NCBI GenBank assembly: GCA_050747525.1
Contig: JBOGOC010000124.1
Location: forward strand, 1 to 22,596
Source of the DNA: JBOGOC01 sp050747525
GTDB taxonomy: Bacteria > Acidobacteriota > Polarisedimenticolia > JACPZX01 > DASXTC01
Length of the DNA: 22,596 bases
Direction of reading: 5' to 3'
This document shows positions 1 to 8,067 of the stretch, one piece after another; within the stretch, counting starts at the first letter, position 1; each line of letters starts with the position of its first letter. The position numbers and the translations under genes are program-made. The notes under the pieces were generated by a model. That model was not told the DNA's origin and searched no databases. It worked only from the letters and a program-made list of their open reading frames with translations.

Positions 1-2
1 CC

Positions 3-824
3 CCCGCGGCGCCCGCGGCCGCGCCGGCCCCGGCTCCCGAAGCGGCCCCGGCCGTGAAGCCGGCCGCCGACGCCATGTCAGCCTGCGAGTCGGCCTATGG
101 CTCGCGCGACTATGCCGGCGCCGTCGAGCCGTGCCGCAAAGCGGTGACCGAGAAGCCCGAGGACGCCCAGGCGCATCGCTATCTCGGATCGGCCCTGGTG
201 CAGACGGAGAAGATCGCGGAGGCCGAGCCCGAGCTGAAGAAGGCGCTCGAGATCGACCCCACGGTGACCGGCCTCAATTTCGACATGGGGATGCTCTTCG
301 TGAAGAAGGGGCGGCTGATGCAGTCGATCCCCTACTTCGAGAAGGAGCTCGCAGGCAATCCGCAGTCCGAGGTCATCCTGTCGAACCTGGCCAGCGTCTA
401 CGTGGAGACCGAGCAGTTCGACAAGACCATCTCCACCTGCGAGCAGCTCATAACGCTTGCTCCGGACAACCTCGAGTACTACGGCCTGCTCGCCGACGCC
501 TACAAGAAGGCAGGGAATGCCGAGAAGGAGGCGGAGACCTACTCGCGGATGGGGGCCCAGGATCCCTCGGGGCGCGCCTTCTACAACCTCGGCAACATGA
601 TGTTCAACAAGAGCGAGATGGACAAAGCCGCCGACGCCTACCGCAGGGCGATCCAGCAGGCCCCCGACAACGCGGACGCGCACTTCCAGCTGGGGATGAC
701 TTTCGTGAACCTGGGCAAGTTCAAGGAGGCCATCACGGAGCTGGAGACCTTCGTCAAGCTGAGCCCCAACGACAAGCGCGCCGCCGACGCCAAGAGCACG
801 GTGGCAGAGCTGAAGAAGATGTAG
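3..824 (+). CDS. Tetratricopeptide-repeat protein, 5' end outside window
   Basis: The reading frame is open to the left edge, so the gene is truncated at its 5' end and about 273 C-terminal residues are visible. The first ~17 visible residues are almost only Ala and Pro, a linker typical of exported or membrane-anchored TPR proteins; a GTG at 54 and an ATG at 75 are in frame but have no convincing ribosome binding site. After the linker come about six TPR units, with the usual small/aromatic positions and P-x-[DN] turns (KPED, DPT, NPQS, APDN, APDN, SPND). TPRs are protein-interaction scaffolds, so no enzymatic role can be assigned. The gene converges on pgeF, and the gap holds a large inverted repeat. 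The TPR assignment is firm; the specific role is unknown. Confidence 0.85.
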   Translation, partial: PAAPAAAPAPAPEAAPAVKPAADAMSACESAYGSRDYAGAVEPCRKAVTEKPEDAQAHRYLGSALVQTEKIAEAEPELKKALEIDPTVTGLNFDMGMLFVKKGRLMQSIPYFEKELAGNPQSEVILSNLASVYVETEQFDKTISTCEQLITLAPDNLEYYGLLADAYKKAGNAEKEAETYSRMGAQDPSGRAFYNLGNMMFNKSEMDKAADAYRRAIQQAPDNADAHFQLGMTFVNLGKFKEAITELETFVKLSPNDKRAADAKSTVAELKKM

Positions 825-839
825 CTCATCTCGCGCGGC

Positions 840-995
840 GGGCCGGCGGCGGGGAGTGGTCTCCGCGGCGCGCTCGCCGGCGTGGCGTTGGCCACGCCGA
901 CTCGCTCCATTCCCTCCTCGCCTCGCGCGGGCAACGCTCGCGCGACCCGGCTCGTCGGTCATAGGGCCGCGAAGACCACTCCCCGCCGCCGGCCC
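840..995. repeat. Intergenic inverted-repeat element with 23-bp perfect arms
   Basis: Positions 840-862 are the exact reverse complement of 973-995 (23 of 23). After one mismatch, six more pairs extend the arms (864-869 with 966-971). Inside lies a second hairpin with 8-bp arms, 879-886 and 891-898, and a 4-nt loop. The element fills most of the 240-bp gap between the convergent TPR gene and pgeF. It could act as a bidirectional transcription end or belong to a dispersed REP/MITE-like family. There is no T-tract and no second copy that I could see in this window. Confidence 0.7.
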
Positions 996-1064
996 GTCGA
1001 CAATCCCTCGCTTCTTCGCTCGGCTTGGTCCGTGTAGGTGAAGAGCAAGAGCCAGAACACGAAC

Positions 1065-1790
1065 TCAGATCAAGGAGGCCAGGAGCCACATGCGGCCGGC
1101 GGTGGGGCCGTCGCGGCGGTAGGAGTGGCAGGTGTCGGGGTTGCAGATGGTGCACACGTTCAGGGAATGGATTTGCCCGGGAAGGATACCGGCTTCGAGC
1201 GCCTGGAGGCGGTTCGCCTCCACGAGGTCGAGGCGCGGAGATCCGCCGTCTTCGCGCCTGACGACGCGGGCGGTGAACGCTTCGGCCACCTCCTCGCCGA
1301 CCTGGTAGCAGCACGGGCCGGCGCCGGGGCCGATCCCGATGCTGGTTCTCTCCGGCCTGGCCCCGAAGGTCTGCTGCATCCCGAGCAGGGCTTCCCGCAG
1401 AACCCCGGCGCGAGAGCCGCGCCAGCCGGCGTGCACCACGGCGAGGGCCGGAGCCTGCGAGTCGACCGCCACGATGGGGAGGCAGTCGGCGGTGGCGATC
1501 CCCAGCGCCAGATCGGGCTCGGCGGTCAGAATGGCGTCCGCCTCGCCCAGAACCCGATGCCCGCCGCGCGTGGACCGGTCCGCGCGGAGCCACCGGCTCG
1601 AGTGGATCTGGGAGACGGTGGCCAGTGCGAGGGGGCGCTCCCGGTCATCCAGCAGCGGCAGCAGGGACGACGGATCGGGCCGGGCCGCCTCGCCCCGGCC
1701 GATCCAGGCGCAGGACACTTGATGGGCGCGCTCCAGTCCGGGCATTCTGAACACTTTCATAGGCTTGACATTTGACATGGGCTGCGGCAC
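1065..1790 (-). CDS. pgeF: Peptidoglycan editing factor / purine nucleoside phosphorylase (YfiH, laccase-domain family)
   Basis: The 241-residue product has the length and signature blocks of the YfiH/PgeF family: QIHSS, ADCLPIVAVD, VVHAGWRG, GPCCYQVG and a C-terminal CNPDTCHSYRRDGPTAGRM. The three metal-ligand positions known in the family correspond to His63, Cys103 and His120. Family members are cytoplasmic and have been described both as purine nucleoside phosphorylases/adenosine deaminases and as factors preventing incorporation of wrong amino acids into peptidoglycan precursors; the sequence does not decide between these. Start choice is uncertain. A GTG at 1790 has a GAGGA about 9 nt upstream; ATGs at 1778 and 1760 are alternatives without a clear ribosome site. 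The gene is divergent from yajC. Confidence 0.88.
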   Translation of the reverse strand: MPQPMSNVKPMKVFRMPGLERAHQVSCAWIGRGEAARPDPSSLLPLLDDRERPLALATVSQIHSSRWLRADRSTRGGHRVLGEADAILTAEPDLALGIATADCLPIVAVDSQAPALAVVHAGWRGSRAGVLREALLGMQQTFGARPERTSIGIGPGAGPCCYQVGEEVAEAFTARVVRREDGGSPRLDLVEANRLQALEAGILPGQIHSLNVCTICNPDTCHSYRRDGPTAGRMWLLASLI

Positions 1791-1840
1791 TCTGTGCGGT
1801 CCTCAGGGCGACTCTCTCAAAGGGTGATGGAAGCAGCGGC

Positions 1841-2185
1841 ATGATACACATGATGGCGCCCGCCCGTGGCGCGTTCGTCCTGGCCCTTCAGGCGCCGGGC
1901 GCCGAAGCTCCCAATCCCTTGTTCACCTTCCTCATGCCCATGGGGCTCATCCTCATCATCTTCTACTTCCTGCTGATCCGTCCGGCCAACAAGAAGCAGA
2001 AGGCGCTGCAGGCGATGATCGACAACCTCAAGAACGGCGACAAGGTGGTCACCACGGGAGGCATCCACGGGGTCGTGGCCGGCATCACCGACGACATCAT
2101 TCAGCTGAAAATCGCCCCCAACGTGAAGATCGACGTTTCGCGCAGCGCCGTGGCGCAGCTGCAGCAGGAAAAGGCAGGGGAGTGA
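1841..2185 (+). CDS. yajC: Sec translocase accessory subunit YajC
   Basis: This small inner-membrane protein (114 residues from the ATG at 1841) has one hydrophobic segment, FLMPMGLILIIFYFLLIRP, followed by the family-typical basic NKKQK and a cytoplasmic domain containing NGDKVVTTGGIHGVV. YajC associates with SecDF and the SecYEG channel. The frame is open further upstream, to a TTG at 1772, but the ATG at 1841 gives the normal family length and has GGAAG about 7 nt upstream; ATGs at 1850 and 1853 are close alternatives. The stop lies 4 nt before secD, giving the standard yajC-secD-secF operon order. Confidence 0.93.
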   Translation: MIHMMAPARGAFVLALQAPGAEAPNPLFTFLMPMGLILIIFYFLLIRPANKKQKALQAMIDNLKNGDKVVTTGGIHGVVAGITDDIIQLKIAPNVKIDVSRSAVAQLQQEKAGE

Positions 2186-2189
2186 CGCG

Positions 2190-3764
2190 ATGCGCGCCGA
2201 CCTGAAATGGAAGCTCCTGGGCGTCGTGGCCCTCACCGTGCTCTGCGGGGTCTCCATCTGGTACAAGGGGATCCGCCTGGGACTCGACCTGAGGGGCGGC
2301 ATCCACCTCGCGTTGAGGGTGGAGGCGCAGGACGCCGTGAAGGCGGTGCTGGACAACCGCGCCTCCACGCTGGACGCCGCGCTGCGCAAGAGAGGGTTGC
2401 GGCTCGAGTCGTCCGTGGTCTCCGAGCCGGACACCAATTCCGTGCTCGTCCCCCACATCGACGCGGTGGCCCGCGACGAGTATCTCAAGACGATCCAGGC
2501 GGAGCTTCCCACCTACACCGTGCAGGACGTCAACGGCGGGCTCAGGGTGACCATCCCTTCCCTGGAGGTGGACTCCATCAAGCAGGAGGCCATCACCGAC
2601 ACGCTCGAGCGCATCCGGAACCGCGTGGACGCCTTCGGCGTGGCCGAGGCCGTGGTCCAGCGGCAGGGAATCCAGAGTGACCGGATCCTGATCCAGCTGC
2701 CCGGGGTGGACGACCCGGAGCGCGTGAAGGATCTGGTGGCGAAGCCGGCCTTCCTCGAGTGGAAGGGGGTGGCCACGCCTCCGGGGGCCCAGACCTTCAA
2801 CGGGGCCTCCAGCCAGGAGGAGCTGCTCGCCGCCTTCGGAGGGCAGCTGCCCGCCGGCCAGGAGGTCTTCGAGACGGATCCCAACACCACCGGTGGACGG
2901 GTGGTCTACTACTTCCTTTCGCGCGAATCGCCGGTGAGCGGCAACGACCTGATCACGGCGCGCACCGGCCGGGGCGAGCTGGGCTCCGCGGAGGTGCAGT
3001 TCACGCTCACTCCCGAGGCGGGGCAGCGGTTCGAGAACTTCACCTCGGCCAACACCGGCCGCCAGCTGGCGGCCCTGCTGGATCGGCGCATCGTGCAGGT
3101 GGCCACCATCCAGACCACCATCCGCGAGAACGGGCGCATCACCGGGATCGGGACGCTCCAGGAAGCCGACGACCTGTCGCTGAAGCTGCGCTCGGGCGCG
3201 CTGCCGGCCCGTACCACCGTGCTCGAGGAGCGGACCGTCGGGCCGTCCCTGGGTGCCGACTCCATCCGGCAGGGGATCACGGCCTCGCTGGCGGGCCTGG
3301 CGGCCTCCATGGGCTTCATGCTCATCTATTACAAGGGCTCCGGCATCAACGCCGTGGTGGCCCTGCTGCTCAACGTCGTCATTCTGATGGGAGTGATGGC
3401 CTGGATCGGCGCGACCTTGACGCTGCCCGGCATCGCGGGAGTCATCCTGACGTTCGGCATGGCTCTGGATGCCAACGTCCTGATATTCGAGCGCATCCGC
3501 GAGGAGCTGCGTCTGGGCCGCGGTGTGAGGGCCTCGGTGGAGGCCGGCTTCCAGAAGGCCTTCTGGACCATCTTCGACAGTAACCTGACGACGGTCATCG
3601 CGGCCCTGCTCCTCTTCCAGTTCGGCACCGGCCCCGTCAAGGGGTTCGCCTTCACCCTGATGATTGGCCTGGCCGCCAGCATGTTCACGGCGATCTACGT
3701 GTCCCGCCTCCTCTTCCATCTCGTGCTGGGAGAGGGGACGCGGGTGGAACGCATCAGTATCTGA
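2190..3764 (+). CDS. secD: Protein translocase subunit SecD
   Basis: SecD works with SecF to use the proton-motive force to pull exported proteins through the Sec channel. The 524 residues show an N-terminal membrane segment (about 8-26), the conserved GLDLRGG (31-37), a large periplasmic region, and a C-terminal block of five membrane segments (about 365-515). The C-terminal block contains FGMALDANVLIFERIREEL (about 422-440) with the conserved Asp of the proton path. The ATG at 2190 follows an AGGGGAG ribosome site and lies 4 nt after yajC. Length and domain order are normal for a stand-alone SecD. Confidence 0.96.
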   Translation: MRADLKWKLLGVVALTVLCGVSIWYKGIRLGLDLRGGIHLALRVEAQDAVKAVLDNRASTLDAALRKRGLRLESSVVSEPDTNSVLVPHIDAVARDEYLKTIQAELPTYTVQDVNGGLRVTIPSLEVDSIKQEAITDTLERIRNRVDAFGVAEAVVQRQGIQSDRILIQLPGVDDPERVKDLVAKPAFLEWKGVATPPGAQTFNGASSQEELLAAFGGQLPAGQEVFETDPNTTGGRVVYYFLSRESPVSGNDLITARTGRGELGSAEVQFTLTPEAGQRFENFTSANTGRQLAALLDRRIVQVATIQTTIRENGRITGIGTLQEADDLSLKLRSGALPARTTVLEERTVGPSLGADSIRQGITASLAGLAASMGFMLIYYKGSGINAVVALLLNVVILMGVMAWIGATLTLPGIAGVILTFGMALDANVLIFERIREELRLGRGVRASVEAGFQKAFWTIFDSNLTTVIAALLLFQFGTGPVKGFAFTLMIGLAASMFTAIYVSRLLFHLVLGEGTRVERISI

Positions 3765-3774
3765 GGGGAACGGG

Positions 3775-4950
3775 TTGGAGATCTTCCACAATCCCAGGAT
3801 CGACTTTCTCGGCAAGAAGTGGATCTTCGTCTCGCTGTCCCTGCTGGCGGTGGCTGTAAGCCTCTTCCTCCTGAGCACGCGCGGACTGCAGTACGGCATC
3901 GACTTCAGGGGGGGCGCCGACGTGGTCCTGCGCTTCGCCCAGCCGCCGGGAATCGACGAGATCCGCGGCATCCTGGCCGAGCGGGGCCTGGATGGAGCGC
4001 AGATCCAGACCCTGGGCCGCGTGCAGGAAGGTGCCGTCGCCGACATCCTCATCCGTGTTCCGCCCCCCCAGAACGGCTCCGCCGAGGCGGTGCTCGAGGA
4101 AGGTGACATCTCGAGCCGCGTGCTGCAGGCCTTGCGCTCGGGGCTGCCAGGGGCTCCACCGCCAGGCAAGCTGGACCTCAACATCGCCGGAGAGTCGGAG
4201 CTCGAGCGCGCGCTGCAGGCCGCGGTCCCCGGGTCGGAAGCGACCGCCGCCACGGCGGCCCGCGCGCTCACGGAGTACCGCAATGCCCATGGCGGACTGT
4301 TCAGGGACATCGAGGAGGCCCGGCAGGTCCCTGGTGTGACCCCCGAGATCGCCTCGTGGCTGCGGGACAACGCGGTGGTGGGTGGATTCGCCATCCGCAG
4401 CGTCGACTATGTCGGGCCCAGCGTGGGGCGGGAGCTGAAGAGCAAGGCCACCTGGGCCGTGATCTTCTCGCTGATCGCCATGCTCCTGTACATCGTGCTG
4501 CGTTTCAACAGATTCGCCTTCGGCATCAGCGCCGTGCTGACCCTGGCGCACGACGCCATTGTGGCCCTGGGGGCCGTGAGCCTCACCGGCAAGGAGTTCG
4601 ACCTGACCGTGCTGGCCGCCGTGCTGACCATCGTCGGCTACTCGGTGAACGACACCATCGTCATCTTCGACCGGGTCAGGGAGAACCTTCGCCACCGCAA
4701 AGGGGACGATCTCGAAAAGCTCTTCAACGACAGCATCAACCAGACGCTGGGGCGCACCGTCCTCACGTCGTTCCTGGTCCTGATGGTGGTGGTCACCCTC
4801 TGGCTGTTCGGGGGCAGCCGGCTCAACCCCTTCTCCTTCACGCTGCTGGTGGGGGTCATCTGCGGCTCCTACTCGACCATCTACGTCTCAAGCCCCATCG
4901 TCATCTGGTGGGAGATGTTGATGAAGGGCCGGGGCCGCCGTAAGGCCTGA
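3775..4950 (+). CDS. secF: Protein translocase subunit SecF with an inserted HhH-like segment
   Basis: SecF is the partner of SecD in the inner membrane. I start it at TTG 3775, ten nt after the secD stop with GAGGGGAA just upstream, giving 391 residues; the frame extends further up but only inside secD. The product shows TM1 (about 16-33), the conserved YGIDFRGG (40-47), VGPSVGREL (213-221), and a C-terminal block of five membrane segments with GYSVNDTIVIFDR (288-300). Oddity: SecF is usually near 300 residues. Here about 65 residues (133-199) are inserted in the periplasmic domain before the VGPSVG block. They begin LDLNIAGESEL and include ALTEYRNAHGGLF and VPGVTPEIASWL, which look like a ComEA-type helix-hairpin-helix. 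The SecF call is firm; the insert's identity is inference. Confidence 0.95.
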   Translation: MEIFHNPRIDFLGKKWIFVSLSLLAVAVSLFLLSTRGLQYGIDFRGGADVVLRFAQPPGIDEIRGILAERGLDGAQIQTLGRVQEGAVADILIRVPPPQNGSAEAVLEEGDISSRVLQALRSGLPGAPPPGKLDLNIAGESELERALQAAVPGSEATAATAARALTEYRNAHGGLFRDIEEARQVPGVTPEIASWLRDNAVVGGFAIRSVDYVGPSVGRELKSKATWAVIFSLIAMLLYIVLRFNRFAFGISAVLTLAHDAIVALGAVSLTGKEFDLTVLAAVLTIVGYSVNDTIVIFDRVRENLRHRKGDDLEKLFNDSINQTLGRTVLTSFLVLMVVVTLWLFGGSRLNPFSFTLLVGVICGSYSTIYVSSPIVIWWEMLMKGRGRRKA

Positions 4951-4952
4951 TC

Positions 4953-4967
4953 GACCGCCAGGCGGTC
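4953..4967 (+). other. Short inverted repeat after secF, possible weak terminator
   Basis: GACCGCC and GGCGGTC flank a single A directly after the secF stop codon, so the RNA could form a short GC hairpin. No T-run follows, so termination is only possible, not shown. It lies just upstream of the promoter assigned to rel. Confidence 0.35.
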
Positions 4968-4975
4968 CGCGCGCC

Positions 4976-5005
4976 TTGTTCGGCCTGCTCACCCCCTGTT
5001 ATATT
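4976..5005 (+). promoter_or_regulatory. Sigma-70-type promoter for rel
   Basis: TTGTTC (4976-4981), an 18-nt spacer and TATATT (5000-5005) form a good -35/-10 pair in the only AT-rich patch of the secF-rel gap. Transcription would start near 5012, leaving a leader of about 50 nt before the GTG start of rel. Confidence 0.55.
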
Positions 5006-5060
5006 TTCCTTCTACGGCATAGACGCGAGGCGCCCGCTGCCGGGGTTTTCCGGAGGTTTC

Positions 5061-7208
5061 GTGAAGATCCGCTTCGAGGACATCACGGACCGCATCGAGT
5101 CGTACCATCCCGATGCGGATTTCGACCTGCTGCGCCGGGCCTACATCTTCTCGGCCATGGAGCACCGGGGGCAGCAGCGCCTGTCCGGCGAGCCCTACCT
5201 GAACCATCCCCTCGAGGTGGCCTACATCCTCGCCGACCTGAAGCTGGACGTCACCAGCGTGGCCGTGGGCCTGCTGCACGACGTCATCGAGGACACCCTC
5301 ACCACGCGCGAAGTGCTGGAGGAGTACTTCGGCGAGGAGATCGCGGCGCTGGTGGAGGCCCTCAGCAAGATCAGCCGCATCCCCTTCACCAGCGAGGCCG
5401 AGAAGCAGGCCGAGAACTTCCGCAAGATGCTGCTGGCCATGGTGAGCGACGTGCGGGTCATCCTGGTGAAGCTGGCGGACCGCCTGCACAACATGAGGAC
5501 GCTGTCGGCGCTCCCGCAGGACAAGAGGGAGCGTATCGCCCGCGAGACGCTCGACATCTATGCCCCGCTGGCGAATCGTCTGGGCATGGGGCAGATCAAG
5601 CAGGAGCTCGAGGACCTGGCCCTGTCCCACATGGACGCGGGCGCCTACACGCGGCTGCGCTCGGCACTGGAGCAGAAGGGGCGCATCAACGAGGGGTTCA
5701 TCGAGGAGACCAGGGGGATCATCGAGCAGCGGCTGGCCGAGCAGGGGATCCCGGCGGAGATCACCGGCCGCATGAAGCACCTGTACAGCATCCATAAAAA
5801 GATGAGGGTCCAGCGCATCTCCGTGGACGAGGTCTACGATTACGTGGCCTTCCGCGTGATCACCGACTCGGTGCGCAACTGCTACGGGGCCATGGGGATC
5901 ATCCACGGGATGTGGCGTCCCATCCCGGGGCGCATCAAGGACTTCATCGCCATGCCCAAGCCGAACCTCTACCAGTCCCTGCACACGTCGGTGATGAGCG
6001 AGAAGGGGCAGCCCTTCGAGGTGCAGATCCGCACCCGCGAGATGCACGAGGTGGCCGAGAAGGGGATCGCGGCGCACTGGAAGTACAAGGAGGGCCGTAC
6101 GCTCGATCGCAAAGAGGAGCTCAACGTCCAGTGGCTGCAGAAGCTGGTGGAGTTCCACAAGGAAGTGAAGGACCCGCGCGAGTTCCTGGAGGCGGTGCGG
6201 ATCGACCTGTATCCCGAGGAGGTCTATGCCTTCACGCCCAAGGGCGAGGTGCGATCCTTCCCCAAAGGGGCGACGGTGGTGGACTTCGCCTATGCCATCC
6301 ACACGGAGATCGGCCATCACTGCACGGGCGCCCGGCTGAACGGGAAGATGGTCCCGCTGAGGACCCCCCTGTCCAGCGGCGACGTGGTGGAGATCCTGAC
6401 GGCCCAGTCGCACCATCCCAACCGCGACTGGCTGGCCTTCGTCCAGACCTCCCATGCCCGCCACAAGATCCGGCACTGGCTCAACGCCTACGAGAGGCGG
6501 CGCTCCGTGGAGCTGGGCCGCGCGGTCGTCGACAAGGAGCTCAAGCGCTACAAGGTGGCCCTCAAGTCGTTCAAGCCCGAACAGGTCAAGACAGCGCTGC
6601 AGAGCCTCAAGTGCGACAGTCTGGACGACTTCCACGCGCAGGTGGGGTACGGCAAGCTCACGCCGTCCCGCCTGCTGACGGCCCTCATGCCTCCCGAAGA
6701 GCTGCAGCCGCGCGAAGAGTCGTTCCTGCAGAAGGCGGTCAAGAAGATCGGTCTGTCGCACGGCCCGCGCGTGACGGTGAAGGGTCTCGACAATGTCATG
6801 ATCTACCTGGCCGGCTGCTGCAAGCCCATCCGCGGCGAGGAGATCGTGGGCTACATCACCCGGGGGAAAGGGATCTCGGTGCACCGCACCGAGTGCAGCA
6901 ACGTGAAGCGGCTCATGTTCGACCCGGAGCGGCGCATCGACGTGATCTGGGAGAAGGCCGACGAAGGGACCTACGAGGCGACCGTGCTGCTGGACAGCGA
7001 CGACCACCCCGGGCTGCTGGCGCGCATCACCAGCGTGATCGCCGACGAAAAGACCAACATCCGAAACGTGGACGCGCGCACGTCGGAGGATCGCAAGGGG
7101 CAGATCAGCCTCGTGCTGGACGTCAAGGACCAGCGCCACCTCGAGCGCGTCATGGAGCGGCTCAGGAAGCTCGACGGCGTCCGGCACGTGGAAAGAGTCT
7201 TCCAGTGA
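5061..7208 (+). CDS. rel: Bifunctional (p)ppGpp synthetase/hydrolase (RelA/SpoT family)
   Basis: This is a long RSH protein of 715 residues that makes and degrades the stringent-response alarmone in the cytoplasm. The hydrolase domain is intact: Arg36, His49, His73-Asp74, Glu77-Asp78 and Asp140 sit in HRGQ, LNHP, LLHDVIEDT and KLADRLHNMR, matching the HD-domain metal and substrate positions. The synthetase domain follows, with Asp260, the block GRIKDFIAMPKPNLYQSLHT (290-309) and Glu320 in FEVQIRT. Next come a TGS domain (about 385-448), a conserved Cys-containing region (LAGCCKPIRGEEIVGY) and a C-terminal ACT domain (about 645-715). Both activities should be present. The GTG start has GGAGG 4 nt upstream. 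ridA follows by 22 nt, so co-transcription is likely. Confidence 0.96.
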   Translation: MKIRFEDITDRIESYHPDADFDLLRRAYIFSAMEHRGQQRLSGEPYLNHPLEVAYILADLKLDVTSVAVGLLHDVIEDTLTTREVLEEYFGEEIAALVEALSKISRIPFTSEAEKQAENFRKMLLAMVSDVRVILVKLADRLHNMRTLSALPQDKRERIARETLDIYAPLANRLGMGQIKQELEDLALSHMDAGAYTRLRSALEQKGRINEGFIEETRGIIEQRLAEQGIPAEITGRMKHLYSIHKKMRVQRISVDEVYDYVAFRVITDSVRNCYGAMGIIHGMWRPIPGRIKDFIAMPKPNLYQSLHTSVMSEKGQPFEVQIRTREMHEVAEKGIAAHWKYKEGRTLDRKEELNVQWLQKLVEFHKEVKDPREFLEAVRIDLYPEEVYAFTPKGEVRSFPKGATVVDFAYAIHTEIGHHCTGARLNGKMVPLRTPLSSGDVVEILTAQSHHPNRDWLAFVQTSHARHKIRHWLNAYERRRSVELGRAVVDKELKRYKVALKSFKPEQVKTALQSLKCDSLDDFHAQVGYGKLTPSRLLTALMPPEELQPREESFLQKAVKKIGLSHGPRVTVKGLDNVMIYLAGCCKPIRGEEIVGYITRGKGISVHRTECSNVKRLMFDPERRIDVIWEKADEGTYEATVLLDSDDHPGLLARITSVIADEKTNIRNVDARTSEDRKGQISLVLDVKDQRHLERVMERLRKLDGVRHVERVFQ

Positions 7209-7230
7209 TCATCGGCCAGGGGAGGGAAGA

Positions 7231-7617
7231 ATGACCAGCAGGGAGCGCGTTGCCACGCCGGCGGGGCCGTCGGCGATCGGGCCCTATTCGCAGGGCATCG
7301 TGACGGACCGGATGGTCTTCGTGTCGGGCCAGATCCCGCTCGATCCGGCCACCGGCCGGCTGGTGGAAGGGGACATCACGGAGCAGACGGAGCGGGTGAT
7401 GCGCAACCTGGCGGCGATCCTGGAGGCCGCGGGCACTTCCCTGGAAAGGGTGGTGCGCACCACGGTGTACCTGGCGAACCTGGACGATTTCGAGGCGATG
7501 AACCGGGTCTACGCGCGGCACGTCTCCGCCGACGCGCCCCCCGCGCGCTCGACGGTCCAGGTGAGCCGCCTGCCCAGGGGGGCCGGCGTGGAGATCGACG
7601 CGATCGCGGTGGTTTGA
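7231..7617 (+). CDS. ridA: RidA family reactive enamine/imine deaminase
   Basis: The 128-residue product has the normal length for RidA and its signatures: AIGPYSQG (15-22), VSGQIPLDPATG, TTVYLANLDDF and the C-terminal PPARSTVQVSRLPRGAGVEI. Arg106 and Glu121 match the catalytic Arg and Glu of the family. RidA hydrolyses 2-aminoacrylate and related enamines released by PLP enzymes, in the cytosol, usually as a trimer. The ATG at 7231 has AGGGGAGGGAAG just upstream. The gene lies 22 nt after rel and converges on rpmB with a 13-nt gap. Confidence 0.93.
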   Translation: MTSRERVATPAGPSAIGPYSQGIVTDRMVFVSGQIPLDPATGRLVEGDITEQTERVMRNLAAILEAAGTSLERVVRTTVYLANLDDFEAMNRVYARHVSADAPPARSTVQVSRLPRGAGVEIDAIAVV

Positions 7618-7630
7618 GGCGCGATCGGTT

Positions 7631-7825
7631 CTAGCTCGCCGCTTTCTGGACGCGGTTGGACCGGATGCAGCGGGTGCAGACCCGAAGCCTGCGCACCCCT
7701 TTGCCCACCCGGGCCCTCACGTTCTGCAGGTTGGGGTACCACACCTTCTTGGTGAGGTTGTGGGCGTGGCTCACATTGTTGCCGCGCTGTGGGCCCTTTC
7801 CGCAGATCTCGCACACCCTGGCCAT
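7631..7825 (-). CDS. rpmB: 50S ribosomal protein L28 (zinc-ribbon form)
   Basis: This 64-residue protein begins MARVCEICGKGPQRGNNVSH and has the conserved KKVWYPNLQ segment of L28. Two Cys pairs, CEIC near the N-terminus and CTRC near residues 50-53, make a four-Cys zinc site, so this is the zinc-containing (C+) form. Such L28 proteins are often controlled by Zur or backed up by a Cys-less paralog, but no Zur site or paralog is visible here. On the minus strand the ATG is preceded by GGGAGGATT, a strong ribosome site. The gene is divergent from the pil operon. Confidence 0.96.
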   Translation of the reverse strand: MARVCEICGKGPQRGNNVSHAHNLTKKVWYPNLQNVRARVGKGVRRLRVCTRCIRSNRVQKAAS

Positions 7826-7852
7826 GAGTCAATCCTCCCGGGAAAGACGGTT

Positions 7853-7882
7853 ACCCTAGCACCGCCCCGTCCCCCCGGTCAA
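7853..7882 (-). promoter_or_regulatory. Promoter for rpmB
   Basis: On the minus strand TTGACC (7882-7877), an 18-nt G-rich spacer and TAGGGT (7858-7853) form a plausible sigma-70 promoter, placing the transcription start about 20 nt upstream of the rpmB start codon. The -10 box is imperfect. Confidence 0.5.
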
Positions 7883-7922
7883 GCGCAAATGCGGCAGCGG
7901 CAGGGGATTCGGGGCGTTCCTG

Positions 7923-7937
7923 GAAGGCATGGCCTTC
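7923..7937. other. Palindrome between rpmB and pilM, possible operator
   Basis: GAAGGC-ATG-GCCTTC is a perfect 6-bp inverted repeat with a 3-nt centre, located about 50 bp upstream of the pilM promoter and about 40 bp upstream of the rpmB -35 box. It could be a regulator site for either gene. One short palindrome in GC-rich DNA is weak evidence. Confidence 0.25.
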
Positions 7938-7984
7938 TCAGCTGTCCCCGTTTGCACATCCTTCGGGGATGGCGTGAGTGTGGG

Positions 7985-8012
7985 TTGCGCCCCCGGATCG
8001 CCGACATATATT
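7985..8012 (+). promoter_or_regulatory. Promoter for the pilM operon
   Basis: TTGCGC (7985-7990), a 16-nt spacer and TATATT (8007-8012) give a reasonable sigma-70 promoter. The start would lie near 8019, leaving an untranslated leader of about 120 nt before pilM that contains a two-part hairpin. Confidence 0.5.
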
Positions 8013-8031
8013 AGGCCCCCGCGCCGGGGAA

Positions 8032-8067
8032 TCGGAATAAAGGGAACTCCTTATCCCTGCATTCCGA
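8032..8067 (+). other. Leader hairpin upstream of pilM
   Basis: TCGGAAT (8032-8038) pairs with ATTCCGA (8061-8067), and inside it AGGGA (8041-8045) pairs with TCCCT (8054-8058). A 2x2 internal loop separates the stems, and the apical loop is 8 nt. It falls within the predicted pil leader. It could be an RNA structure or a protein-binding palindrome. It does not match any riboswitch that I know. Confidence 0.4.

Noticed and set aside
1765..1777. Two overlapping TTGACA boxes before yajC as a -35 element
   Set aside because: No acceptable -10 sequence lies 16-18 nt downstream of either box, and they overlap the pgeF start region; kept only as a curiosity.
2097..4394. Long minus-strand open frame (765 codons) opposite secD/secF
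   Set aside because: It is antisense to clearly conserved genes and its translation is repetitive in Arg, Gly, Asp, His and Gln, as expected from the complement of GC-rich codons.
4989..7187. Long minus-strand open frame (732 codons) opposite rel
   Set aside because: A mirror of the Rel coding sequence in GC-rich DNA; no domain motif or ribosome site.
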